Positions 7,088 through 14,997 of a DNA stretch of 21,525 bases are shown here, piece by piece. Each line of letters opens with the position of its first letter. The stretch's first letter is position 1. The DNA is from UBA6624 sp964517115 [NCBI: uncultured bacterium] (GTDB lineage Bacteria > UBP7 > UBA6624). Below the pieces are notes generated by a model that saw nothing but the letters and a program-made list of their open reading frames with translations, had not been told where the DNA came from and did not search any database. The stretch lies in contig CAZFBE010000008.1 in assembly GCA_964517115.1 (NCBI GenBank), forward strand, positions 1-21,525, in the 5' to 3' direction. The position numbers and the translations under genes are program-made.

Positions 7088-9977
7088 CAGAACCCATGGA
7101 TATCTGTTCTTCAAGAACCCCATCTTTTAGTTGTATTTTTTGATCTTCCGAAGCCACAATCACAACAAGCCCCCCTTCAGAAATATTGGAAGATATAAGG
7201 CTTAGTGTTTTTTTGATTTTTGCCTTTGAAAAACCTCTGAAATCAGCAAATAGGCTTGAATATTTCACATGTTTCTCTGCACCAAGCGGGGAAGTTTGGA
7301 GTGAAGCTTTTTGCTCTTTGATGAATTCAGGAAGATCTCTGTTGTCGACATCAACAGAGCCAACCCCCTTCAGGCTGAAGGAAAGCTTTGTAATGATGTT
7401 CTCCAACTTCCTTGGTTCAACAACATCAACGATACGCCTAAACCAACCCGTGAGAAATTCAACCAATTGAAAACTCTCTTCAGAATTGACTATATTTTCA
7501 ATCCTTTTTTTGTCTGAAATTAATTTATCCCACTCAAAAACAAAACCCTCCCCAGAAGAGGTCCTTATATTTAAAGACTGGTCTGTAATGACATAATCAG
7601 CATTTTTCATGATTAAAATGATTGCCTCAAGTATAGCCGTTGTTATCTCTCCATGACCTGAAGGATAAACAATTGAATTTGCATCCCAGGCAATAGGCCT
7701 TTTTGTGAGCCATTGTGAAAATTTCTCTGCGTCAAGTCTGCTTTCATGTTCTTGGGAGTAAATTTTTGCATCTAAAACTTTTTGAAATTCTTTCCAATTG
7801 AAATTCTGTTGTAATTGCCATGCCAGTCCGCCAAAGGGGCTTACTGACCCCGAATCCTCAAGAAGTCCCTCTAGGTCTTCTAAACTTTTTGTTATCTCTT
7901 GGTTTATGCTAACCTCTGCTTCAAATTCTGCAAATGCTTTCTTTATACCAGCGTAAACCTCGGAGTCCAATAGTTTCTTTTCTGCAAGCTCGTTTATGTC
8001 ACAAAACAAAGAATTTTCAATAACCTTCAACTTCCCTTGCGGGAAAGAAAAATCTTTCACTGAGATGGGTTCGAAATCTGTTGAACCTTCAACAATGAAC
8101 TTTCCTTTCTTTTTGTTGACCCGGAAAGCATTTGTCAACTCAGACTTCTCGTTAACAACAGCAAATAAATCATTGCTTTTAATTGAAGGGTTGTTGAGAT
8201 TTAAAGAATCTCCTTCTTTTGGATGAATTGCCTCCCTGACAACCCAACACTGTGTCTCTACTCCCAATATTGGGAAAGAGCTTGCAGAGAACTTCTCTCC
8301 AAACTCTTCTCGTTTCGGATAATATTTCCATTTTTCGTCTTTTGAATCAAAACAATAAAACCTTGTCAATTCGCTCATCAAAGCCCTTCTTGAAACTCTT
8401 TGAGCAAACATTATTCGACCAAATATTCCACCAAATGTCAATCCTCCAGGGTTATTTGTCAGCACTTCTATAATTAAGTCTTTCACCGTTAGCCCTTTTT
8501 TCTCTTGCAACTTAAGGAGCTGTTCCAGCTCGTCGTCTTCAAGAACTGGATTTTTGATTTCTTTGTTCTTAACAAGCCTAAATTTTGAAGAACCTAAATA
8601 CTCAAAGCCATAAACGTCACCTGGTTGTGCATTGCCGTTAATCCAGTCTCCCATCCCCGAAAGGGTCTGGTTCTTGAAGTTAATTAAAATTGATAACGAT
8701 TGATCATTTGGTGTTTCCAGAGTAAATTCTCCCCACTCTTGTGAGGCGAGTAATGAAGCCTGTATGGCGTTGGTTAAGGGTTGTGACACATAATTAACCT
8801 CATCGTTAACAAAATCATTAAAAGTTAAAATCAAAAGTGGTTCAACTTCAGGGAAGCCCTTTTCAGAAAAATCTCCGTCTAGCCAGTAGAGTGCTGGGTT
8901 TGAAAGATTCCCATAAAGAGATTCCTCAAAGATGTCATCGCCAATCAGGCTTGTTTCGGGATATGGCAATGGAAAAATTAATGAAAGGTTTTTTGTATTG
9001 ATTTTTGGCAAACTTTCTGACTTTATCCAAGATGGATTTTTTGGTTCAAATCGCACCTTGGTAATGACTTTCATTTTTTCAAAATCCGACAATATCTCGT
9101 CGAGCATCTCCCCATAGTGTGAACTGCGTGAACTTTTTGTTGTTCCGATTAAACTGGTAGTTATCTCTTCCCTTGAGAAGCTTTTTTTCAATTCTTGGTT
9201 TTCTAAAAGTCGCTCTATTTTTTTTGTTATCTCTTCTCTAATTTTGATTTCCAAACGCCCTGTTTTTGGTGAATCCAAACTCTTCTTTTTTGGCTTAACC
9301 ACGTCCCATGAATTACCTGATTCTGACAAAAATCTTTTGTCTATCATTGGAGAGAATATTGGCACAAGATGTCTTGGGACAATCTTCTTTTCTTCTACCC
9401 TTGAAAGTAACTTTTTTTCTTTTGCAGGACCCTCTTTTTCAATAATCTTGATTGCCTCGTCATTGATTAACCACCAGTTTGAAAGGCCCCAAATTTTACC
9501 CCTTCCAACTTGGCGTTTTGCAGTTAAGCTATCTGGGTCATTTTTAAGCATCTCCAGGTTTTTAAAATCATCGTCAATCTCTAGGTAAAGCCTTGTTTCG
9601 CTAACCTTCTGGTTCATTTTTTTTGCAACCATGCTTCTTAATTTTTGCTCTACAACAAAATTCCCTCCTTCCTCTAGCGTCTCTTTTGCAAGCTTGTGTG
9701 CTTTTAGGTTTGCTGGGACCAACACCCACGTATTTTCTTCAGTCGCTTGTACAAAAGGACAGTTGTCTAAAAACTTTTTCGCATACGTCCTGACAAAAGC
9801 TTCGGTTTTTGTTTCTTTTTCATCTTCTCTTTTGACGTCCGGCAAAACATCTACATAATCTTGAAAACTTTTTTCAAGATCCTTTAGACTTGCGCTTTTT
9901 GATGGAAATTTTTCAGCAACACCTGCAAGGGCTTCTGTGATTACCAAGCCCATATCAATTACTTTGTTTTGTTTCAT
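7062..9977 (-). CDS. Large cytosolic protein of unknown function with repeated winged-helix-like modules
   Basis: It is 971 residues, without signal peptide or membrane segments. I do not recognise the family. At least four segments look like winged-helix/HARE-HTH modules, with helices followed by a strand ending in a tryptophan: about 9-90 (ending ENTWVLVP), 168-228 (EAIKIIEKEGPAKEKKLL to NSWDVV), 248-318 (ending NPSWIK) and 496-553 (DLIIEVLTNNPGG to EKWKYYP). Between them lie beta-rich parts (about 355-470, with PGDVYGFEYLGSSKFRLV, and about 565-670). The last 70 residues contain LFADFRGFSKAKIKKTLSLI and EGGLVVIVAS, reminiscent of the end of a Rossmann-like domain. The ATG overlaps the glycerate kinase stop by one base (TAATG), so the two are coupled. 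DNA or RNA binding is a guess from the winged-helix pattern. Confidence 0.8.
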   Translation of the reverse strand: MKQNKVIDMGLVITEALAGVAEKFPSKSASLKDLEKSFQDYVDVLPDVKREDEKETKTEAFVRTYAKKFLDNCPFVQATEENTWVLVPANLKAHKLAKETLEEGGNFVVEQKLRSMVAKKMNQKVSETRLYLEIDDDFKNLEMLKNDPDSLTAKRQVGRGKIWGLSNWWLINDEAIKIIEKEGPAKEKKLLSRVEEKKIVPRHLVPIFSPMIDKRFLSESGNSWDVVKPKKKSLDSPKTGRLEIKIREEITKKIERLLENQELKKSFSREEITTSLIGTTKSSRSSHYGEMLDEILSDFEKMKVITKVRFEPKNPSWIKSESLPKINTKNLSLIFPLPYPETSLIGDDIFEESLYGNLSNPALYWLDGDFSEKGFPEVEPLLILTFNDFVNDEVNYVSQPLTNAIQASLLASQEWGEFTLETPNDQSLSILINFKNQTLSGMGDWINGNAQPGDVYGFEYLGSSKFRLVKNKEIKNPVLEDDELEQLLKLQEKKGLTVKDLIIEVLTNNPGGLTFGGIFGRIMFAQRVSRRALMSELTRFYCFDSKDEKWKYYPKREEFGEKFSASSFPILGVETQCWVVREAIHPKEGDSLNLNNPSIKSNDLFAVVNEKSELTNAFRVNKKKGKFIVEGSTDFEPISVKDFSFPQGKLKVIENSLFCDINELAEKKLLDSEVYAGIKKAFAEFEAEVSINQEITKSLEDLEGLLEDSGSVSPFGGLAWQLQQNFNWKEFQKVLDAKIYSQEHESRLDAEKFSQWLTKRPIAWDANSIVYPSGHGEITTAILEAIILIMKNADYVITDQSLNIRTSSGEGFVFEWDKLISDKKRIENIVNSEESFQLVEFLTGWFRRIVDVVEPRKLENIITKLSFSLKGVGSVDVDNRDLPEFIKEQKASLQTSPLGAEKHVKYSSLFADFRGFSKAKIKKTLSLISSNISEGGLVVIVASEDQKIQLKDGVLEEQISMGSVIAKSYVF

Positions 9978-11131
9978 TATTTATACACCTCGTTATTTTT
10001 AAGCCATCTTTTCGTAGCTCTCAAAAGATTTTTCTGAGCTTCGTCTTTGTTTTTTGGGAGGATTTTTGAAGTATTCAGGAAATAAAAATCTTTCACTTTG
10101 TCTTTTTCCTGAACCTCCAACCCACTAATAATAAGGGTTGGGACATCTCTCTGCTTTGCAAGTGATGCTAATGCCCAAGGCCCTTTACCCTGTTTGGTTT
10201 GGGAATTGAATTGTCCTTCTCCCGTTATCAACATGTCAAAATTACTCATTTTTTCTTTAATACCCGTTCTTGCCATAACAAAATCAGCTCCATTTTTAAT
10301 ATTCACCTCAAACAGCAAGGATAGCCCTAGGGCAATCCCGCCGGCAGCACCCAACCCCCTTGACTTCAAAAAAGAAGGGTTCTGTGTTTTTGCCTTAATG
10401 GCATGAGAAAAATTTGCCATCCCTTCCTCAAGAAGAGCAGTATTTTTTGGGGTGGCTCCTTTTTGCTTTCCAAAGGCAAAGACAGCTCCTTTCTTGCCAA
10501 GCAAAGGAGCATGAACATCAGCGATTATATCAAAAATTACACCTGGAAACAAACATTTGCCTTTTTCAGGATGCGTTTCTAGGTTTTCGTTTTTACGTCC
10601 AGTCTCAAAAAAATCAAACTTTTCATCACCTTGAACCTCGAGTAGATTTTTTGGAAAATGTGATTTTTCAATTGCAACACCCATCCCTTCCAAAAATCCC
10701 AAACCCCCGTCAAGTGTTGAGGTTCCCCCAGCTGCAAACCAAACCCTTTTAACCCCCTTGTCTAGCATGTCAAGAATCACTGAAGCGATTCCGAAAGTAG
10801 TTGTTTTCTCTGGGTTTAGATCCTTCTTGTTTAACAAAGCAAGACCTACAACAGAGGACATTTCAAAGAGTGCTGTATTCTCCCCTTTGAGAAAATACCA
10901 ATTTGCGAATATTTTTTTCCTATCCGCACCAATCGTTTCAACGGTATGTTTCACGTGGTGATAATTGTCCAAGATGGCACTAACCGTGCCTTCCCCACCA
11001 TCAGCAAAACTCTTTACTGTAACCTTTGCCTTTGGGTAATGCTCTTTTACAGCACTTGCTACAATTTCCCCCGCCTCTAACGAACTCATCGTTCCTTTAA
11101 AGCTGTCTAAGGCAATTAGAAAATTTTTTAT
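9977..11131 (-). CDS. glxK: Glycerate 2-kinase, apparently starting at a non-canonical AUA codon
   Basis: It phosphorylates glycerate with ATP to give 2-phosphoglycerate, feeding C2/glyoxylate carbon into glycolysis. Family motifs are clear: FADGGEGTVSAI, MSSVVGLALL, TTFGIASVILDML, AAGGTSTLDGGLGFLEGMG, GAAGGIALGLSLLF and MLITGEGQFNSQTKQGKGP. The first in-frame ATG (11087-11089) falls inside the family's conserved opening. The bases upstream encode FLIALDSFKGT, the counterpart of the family start MKIVIAPDSFKG. There is no ATG, GTG or TTG between there and the upstream in-frame stop. An ATA at 11129-11131 would give exactly M-K-N-F-L-I-A-L-D and a 384-residue protein, the normal length; ATC at 11140 and ATT at 11152 are alternatives. 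The gene lies 16 bases after the exported-protein gene and is coupled to the 971-residue gene. Confidence 0.88.
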   Translation of the reverse strand: MKNFLIALDSFKGTMSSLEAGEIVASAVKEHYPKAKVTVKSFADGGEGTVSAILDNYHHVKHTVETIGADRKKIFANWYFLKGENTALFEMSSVVGLALLNKKDLNPEKTTTFGIASVILDMLDKGVKRVWFAAGGTSTLDGGLGFLEGMGVAIEKSHFPKNLLEVQGDEKFDFFETGRKNENLETHPEKGKCLFPGVIFDIIADVHAPLLGKKGAVFAFGKQKGATPKNTALLEEGMANFSHAIKAKTQNPSFLKSRGLGAAGGIALGLSLLFEVNIKNGADFVMARTGIKEKMSNFDMLITGEGQFNSQTKQGKGPWALASLAKQRDVPTLIISGLEVQEKDKVKDFYFLNTSKILPKNKDEAQKNLLRATKRWLKNNEVYK

Positions 11132-11147
11132 ATTTTTGATTTCTCTA

Positions 11148-12083
11148 CTAATAGATTGGTATTATTTCGCCAGAAAAAGCTTCAATTATGATGTCGTGTT
11201 TGTTGTTGATCTGGACGGTCCAAGCAGGGACAAGTGTTTTTGGTTCATCTTTTTTCCAAGCTTCTTTCATCCCGTTAAAAGTGTAGATTAGCTGAACTTT
11301 TGTAACTCGAACATCGGCATAATACTTCCCTGCAAAAAAATTCTTGTAGGCATACTCTATTGCGTCTTTAACCGCTAGCCATGCTGGAATGATTTCTTTT
11401 TCCGTATCCTCTATCTCTTCTGGTAATAAACCCCAGGAAAAAGAAAATTGAAAAACCCTGCCCCCAATAAGGAGAATTTGTACAGAATCATTTTTTATAG
11501 GTATGTTTTTAAAATACCTGCCATACTCATAACTGTAACCCCATGGCAAACCTCGGCTATTGTTGAAGGATTGGTATTCTGGATGGTTTAGTTCCCCAGT
11601 GCTGATTAAAGTTGCATCTACTGGGAAATAACCAAAATTATCAATAAATATCTCTAAAATCTTTTCTGCCTCTGGCCTTGTTACGGGATACATCTGATTA
11701 ATATTTTGAAAGGTATTCCTGAATTGAATACCACCATGCTGGAAAATAAAAAGCTCCTTGCCTTGGGAGGTTGTGTATTTCTGGAAATTTTGATCTATAA
11801 CCCTCGTAAGCCCTGTTGGAGTTTCCGTCTCAATACTTTTTCCAAGTAAATTTTTTGCGATTTCGGCATGTTTTGTTTCTGTATAATCAACCTTGATTTT
11901 AGGAAGCTTGAGGGTCCCCTCTGGGAGAATAACCCCTTCCGTAAGAAAGGTTTTGACAAAAAGTTCTTCACTTGAGGGCTCTTCTGCAGAAAGCCTGGAC
12001 ATGTTCAAAAGTCCAAAAAATAAAAAGAAAACAACAAGTTTAACTTTTTTCCTCGTTAGCGATTTATATAAAGTTTCTTTCAT
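11148..12083 (-). CDS. Exported protein with YycI/PepSY-like C-terminal region
   Basis: It is 311 residues, with a basic N-terminus, a hydrophobic stretch (VVFFLFFGLL) and a likely cleavage near LSAEE, so it is secreted or anchored in the periplasm. The C-terminal third (about 215-311) has the pattern of YycI/PepSY-type domains: DAIEYAYKNFFAGKY, then VTKVQLIYTF, TLVPAWTVQINN and a final IEAFSGEIIP, matching 'Y...PaW.v....idA.tGei'. Such domains often regulate sensor kinases or proteases, but none is encoded here. It heads the run of three minus-strand genes with glycerate kinase and the 971-residue protein, and diverges from the Cse60-like gene across 96 bases that must hold both promoters. 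The exact function is unknown. Confidence 0.7.
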   Translation of the reverse strand: MKETLYKSLTRKKVKLVVFFLFFGLLNMSRLSAEEPSSEELFVKTFLTEGVILPEGTLKLPKIKVDYTETKHAEIAKNLLGKSIETETPTGLTRVIDQNFQKYTTSQGKELFIFQHGGIQFRNTFQNINQMYPVTRPEAEKILEIFIDNFGYFPVDATLISTGELNHPEYQSFNNSRGLPWGYSYEYGRYFKNIPIKNDSVQILLIGGRVFQFSFSWGLLPEEIEDTEKEIIPAWLAVKDAIEYAYKNFFAGKYYADVRVTKVQLIYTFNGMKEAWKKDEPKTLVPAWTVQINNKHDIIIEAFSGEIIPIY

Positions 12084-12179
12084 AGTTTTTTAATTTTATA
12101 TCTAATAATTGCTCACTGTTTTTTGTTTTAACTCAAGATTGGGTTAGGTTTGTTTGATTTTTCGAATTAAGATTTACCT
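12084..12179. promoter_or_regulatory. Divergent intergenic region, presumed to carry two promoters
   Basis: This AT-rich 96-base gap separates the starts of two divergent transcription units. I could not identify a convincing -35/-10 pair, palindrome or riboswitch on either strand, so the promoter role is inferred only from the gene arrangement. Confidence 0.3.
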
Positions 12180-12398
12180 ATGAAGGTAAAACATTTCATG
12201 GAATCTAGCCTAGGTAGTTACCGAACCCCACCCCTAGATAGGGAAATCAATGCCTGGTTGGATGAAAATAAAGGCAAGATAAAAATTTCAGATATCAAGT
12301 ATTCCTCAAGCGTAACAGTGGACACCTCAAAAGAGGAAGATGGTATAAAGACAGTAATGTTTGTTTCGGGCGCTTTGGTTTTCTATGAGGAAGTCTAG
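12180..12398 (+). CDS. Small Cse60-like protein
   Basis: This 72-residue protein opens MKVKHF and contains LDREINAWLDENKGKI, then DIKYSSSVTVD and ends ALVFYEEV. The arrangement 'VK.F...l...iN.wL......I.dIKYs.s.......aLv.YEE' resembles the Cse60/DUF2758 family. That family was named from a Bacillus sporulation gene but also occurs in non-sporulating bacteria with unknown function. The ribosome site upstream of the ATG is weak. Its stop codon abuts the inferred ATC start of rsmA, and the rsmA Shine-Dalgarno sequence lies inside its last codons, so translation of the two is probably coupled. Family assignment is by pattern only. Confidence 0.65.
   Translation: MKVKHFMESSLGSYRTPPLDREINAWLDENKGKIKISDIKYSSSVTVDTSKEEDGIKTVMFVSGALVFYEEV
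12387..12393 (+). promoter_or_regulatory. Shine-Dalgarno sequence for rsmA that points to an ATC start
   Basis: GAGGAAG lies 5 bases before ATC at 12399-12401, inside the final codons of the upstream small gene. It is one of the strongest ribosome sites in the window and has no ATG, GTG or TTG at a usable distance. It therefore decides the start of rsmA in favour of the ATC directly after the upstream TAG. Confidence 0.65.
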
Positions 12399-13193
12399 AT
12401 CAAACAAAATTCAGAATCTTTAAAGCATCGAGCTTTTAGGTATTTTGAAACAAGTCCCCCAAAAAAACATCGTGGACAAAATTTCATGGTTCAAAAAACC
12501 GAACTGTCCTTTATCCAAAAACTGATCCAAAAAGAAGACGCCCCTTGGACAATTGAAATAGGTGGTGGTTTAGGGTTTTTAACTGAACTGATAATAGGAA
12601 AAAAAAACTTGACGATATTTGAGATTGACAAAGGGTTAAACAGGTTTTTGAAAGAGAAATTTGGGCCGGAGTTGATAAAAGAAGATATTCGATCATGGAA
12701 CCCTCAGTCTTGTTGCTCTTCGGGATCCCTGGTTGGGAATCTCCCCTACTACCTATCCGGAAGGATTTTGTGGACTGTTGCAAGATGGCCTGAAAAAATA
12801 AACAATGTTGTTTTCACTGTCCAAAAAGAAGTTGCTGAAAGAATTTGTGCAATGCCTGGCAATAAGGCTTATGGAGTAATCTCAGGACCTTTGCAATATT
12901 TTTATTCTTGTAGGGTAAAAAAAACACTGTCTCCTGGGTGCTTTTTTCCAAAACCAAAAGTCGAGAGCGCTGTATTAACCTTGAAAAACAGAGGGAGAAA
13001 GGGTGATTTTAAACATGCTGAAAATTATTTAAAAATGAATAAAATCATTTTTGGGCAAAGGCGGAAGAAGGTAAAAAAGTTACTCAAAAATATTGTTTCC
13101 GAAAATGCAATTAGGGAAATCCCCGAAGGCTTTAGAGCAGAAGATCTCAATCCTGATTTTGGTTTATTTTTAGCAAAAAATATAAAAAATTAA
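12399..13193 (+). CDS. rsmA: 16S rRNA dimethyladenosine transferase RsmA (KsgA), apparently starting at AUC
   Basis: It dimethylates two adjacent adenines (A1518 and A1519, E. coli numbering) in helix 45 of 16S rRNA using S-adenosylmethionine, a late 30S assembly checkpoint. Motifs are the SAM-binding EIGGGLGFLTELI, FEID, the catalytic GNLPYYLSGRIL, the family block VFTVQKEVAERI with YGVISGPLQYF, and FFPKPKVESAVL. FGQRRKKVKKLL closes the C-terminal domain. The first in-frame ATG (12486) is the M of GQNFMVQ, which aligns with the universally conserved LGQNFLVD near residue 15-25 of the family, so that start would remove needed N-terminal residues. The frame between 12399 and 12486 has no ATG, GTG or TTG. 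Starting at ATC 12399 gives 264 residues, close to the usual 265-275. The stop overlaps the convergent gene by 4 bases. Confidence 0.9.
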   Translation: MKQNSESLKHRAFRYFETSPPKKHRGQNFMVQKTELSFIQKLIQKEDAPWTIEIGGGLGFLTELIIGKKNLTIFEIDKGLNRFLKEKFGPELIKEDIRSWNPQSCCSSGSLVGNLPYYLSGRILWTVARWPEKINNVVFTVQKEVAERICAMPGNKAYGVISGPLQYFYSCRVKKTLSPGCFFPKPKVESAVLTLKNRGRKGDFKHAENYLKMNKIIFGQRRKKVKKLLKNIVSENAIREIPEGFRAEDLNPDFGLFLAKNIKN

Positions 13194-13975
13194 ATAAAAA
13201 TTCCTGGGAACCTTCTGACTTCAGAAAGGGTAAAAACAGGGCCATCTTTCCAGATGTTTGTTGCTCCATATAAATCCTGGTTAGACCATCCCATTCCTGA
13301 TGTGAAGTTTCGATTAAAAAGTATCTGAATGCTTTTGTCTTTAATGTTTGTTTTCTCTAAGGTTTTGCATACAGCCTTTTGAAAATCCTCGTTTCCCGAA
13401 AGTGCCACTCCATCAATATTTGCTATATTGTGCTTTTTAAATTGTTTTGCAATAAAGGAATCTAGATCTTGTGGCCCTTTTTTTGTCATGTCAACAATAA
13501 TGCCGTTAATTGGCGATGCCTCTTTGTTACATGCTTTTTCTAAAGAGCTTTTCATAATTAAATTTTTGGGTGAAGAGGTGAAATGAAGAAGCGTTACATT
13601 TAACCCTTCTTGAATCAAATCATTAATTAATTTTTTTTGAGACAATATTCCATCATCCTTGCTGACCAAGAGAATCTCTTTGTAACCCTTTTCACCTAAA
13701 GAAAAACCATTCCCAAAAGGTCCCCTTATCGTGATGCACTCGCCTATCGGCAAAAGCATTATTTTGTGCGTTACCGAGTTGTTTTCTAAAAAAGAGACCG
13801 TTGCTATGTCGTCTTCCCAATCGGTTATCCATGCAGATGTCTCCCCAATACCAAAAGTGCCAATTTTAAAAACCTGTCCTGCATGAAGCTGTGTTGTATT
13901 TTTGAAAGAGATAGACCCAATAACCCCTTCTTTTCTTGTCGCTGTTAGCTTAACTACACTTGGTGTAAGGTTCAT
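13190..13975 (-). CDS. FlxA/AsrB-like FAD/NAD oxidoreductase subunit lacking [2Fe-2S] cysteines and an NAD loop
   Basis: It is 261 residues and resembles the FAD/NAD-binding subunit of FlxABCD, anaerobic sulfite reductase AsrB and PyrK. The ferredoxin-reductase-like barrel (about 1-95) ends with TIRGPFGNGFSL, matching the family's 'vRGPfGngf'. The NAD loop, normally GGxGxxP, reads SKDDGILSQ (105-113). The C-terminal [2Fe-2S] site, normally CxxGxCGxC...C before KDGPVF, reads TSGMGWSNQDLYGATNIW followed by KDGPVF (225-248), with every cysteine gone. The flanking KDGPVF proves the alignment. The three cysteines (80, 149, 203) are scattered. It overlaps the upstream gene by 4 bases (ATGA). It has probably lost direct NAD oxidation and may be a structural subunit or bind a different partner. 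FAD binding is uncertain, since the usual RxYS-type motif is not obvious. Confidence 0.8.
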   Translation of the reverse strand: MNLTPSVVKLTATRKEGVIGSISFKNTTQLHAGQVFKIGTFGIGETSAWITDWEDDIATVSFLENNSVTHKIMLLPIGECITIRGPFGNGFSLGEKGYKEILLVSKDDGILSQKKLINDLIQEGLNVTLLHFTSSPKNLIMKSSLEKACNKEASPINGIIVDMTKKGPQDLDSFIAKQFKKHNIANIDGVALSGNEDFQKAVCKTLEKTNIKDKSIQILFNRNFTSGMGWSNQDLYGATNIWKDGPVFTLSEVRRFPGIFI

Positions 13976-14994
13976 GTTCCAAAGTCCACATTTGCAATAA
14001 TTTTTCTAATGTCATGCTTTGTTGTCATTCCGGCAATGCATCTATGTGCACCGGAACATCCAATAAATCCATGTCTTTTTGGGAAAAAATGGAACATTTC
14101 TAGTATCCAGTCTTTGAATTTTTCTTTTAGGCTCGGCTTGTAGTCATATCCGTTGTTCAAAACGGAAAAATTTGGAGAATACATTGTTGTCCATGTTTTA
14201 TATCTCGTACCATGGTTACCTTTGGCCACGTCAACAATTTTAAAGTAAGTTCCTGAATAAAAGTACCTTGTTGCAACAGAGTCAGGAATAACCCCTAGGT
14301 ATATTTCATCCCAATATGGCAGTGTGTATATCTCACTATCTGTAAATTCTTTCCATTTTTCTAAATTTAAATCAAAATTTGTTTTTCCTTTGTTCTTTTT
14401 TTGTATTCCCCAGGCTTCATTTCTAACAATGTCGTCTGCTTCGTTAAAATGCTCTGAAACAAGGTTTTCCCCTTTTTCAGAGAGGGTTTCAACATAATAG
14501 CTTCTCCCTATGTCTGTTAACAAAATGTCGGATCCTTTTTTGGGGAAAAGATCGACTCCAACAGCTTCGGCAAAACAGCATGGAGGTGGGTTGTGGTAAC
14601 CTAAACAGATTGTCGTAGTATTGTCTTTTTTGGCCTTGTAACGTTCATCAATGTTGTCATTTAGTAAATATGCATCCATAATGTCAAGACCTCTTATGTC
14701 TGGTGGCCTCAAGCCAAAAACAACCCTGGGGGTTGTGTCTGGTTCCAGAGGTTCAACCGAGACCTCTCCTCTGCCTTTTATTTCATAATTACAAATTGGA
14801 TCCTGTTGTGGGCAAAATATATATTTGGGACAATCAAGACTATTGGTGAATTCCGTTGCTACATTCTCTCCTTGTGGGTTTTTTAAATAGCTTACAGAAT
14901 CCCCCTCTCCTACTGGAGCCCAAAGCTCGTTACGCCTTCTTATATCTTCAAGCCAGTACTTGAGCTTAGCTTTTGACAAAATGTAATCACTCAT
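13972..14994 (-). CDS. FlxB/AsrA/HydB-like subunit with [4Fe-4S] ligands replaced
   Basis: It is 340 residues, related to the iron-sulfur subunits AsrA, HydB and FlxB. The family N-terminal domain is clear: CPKYIFCPQQDP, PRVVFGLRPPDIRGLDIMDA (89-108; family 'vvfGvRpcDl.ai..lD'), YHNPPPCCFAEAVG (133-146) and ILLTDIGRSYYVE (157-169). In relatives two [4Fe-4S] motifs follow. The first (CxxCxxC...CP, then the 'F.Y.hgg...p' stretch) is replaced around 217-250 by a cysteine-free EIYTLPYWDEIYLGVIPDS. The second, 'GCvGCGRCi.wCPvgiDi', reads GCSGAHRCIAGMTTKHDI (312-329), keeping two of four cysteines. It starts 3 bases after the upstream gene and overlaps the downstream one by 4. The domain fold is therefore kept while cluster binding is lost or much reduced; the remaining Cys pair could bind a metal or form a disulfide. 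Confidence 0.8.
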   Translation of the reverse strand: MSDYILSKAKLKYWLEDIRRRNELWAPVGEGDSVSYLKNPQGENVATEFTNSLDCPKYIFCPQQDPICNYEIKGRGEVSVEPLEPDTTPRVVFGLRPPDIRGLDIMDAYLLNDNIDERYKAKKDNTTTICLGYHNPPPCCFAEAVGVDLFPKKGSDILLTDIGRSYYVETLSEKGENLVSEHFNEADDIVRNEAWGIQKKNKGKTNFDLNLEKWKEFTDSEIYTLPYWDEIYLGVIPDSVATRYFYSGTYFKIVDVAKGNHGTRYKTWTTMYSPNFSVLNNGYDYKPSLKEKFKDWILEMFHFFPKRHGFIGCSGAHRCIAGMTTKHDIRKIIANVDFGT

Positions 14995-14997
14995 AAT

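Noticed and set aside
12084-12179. A riboswitch or small RNA in the divergent gap
   Set aside because: No stable stem or known conserved motif was visible, and the gap is only 96 bases with two divergent promoters to hold.
12511-12783. Minus-strand open frame of 90 codons inside rsmA
   Set aside because: It lies wholly within a strongly conserved gene on the other strand and shows no family motif or ribosome site.
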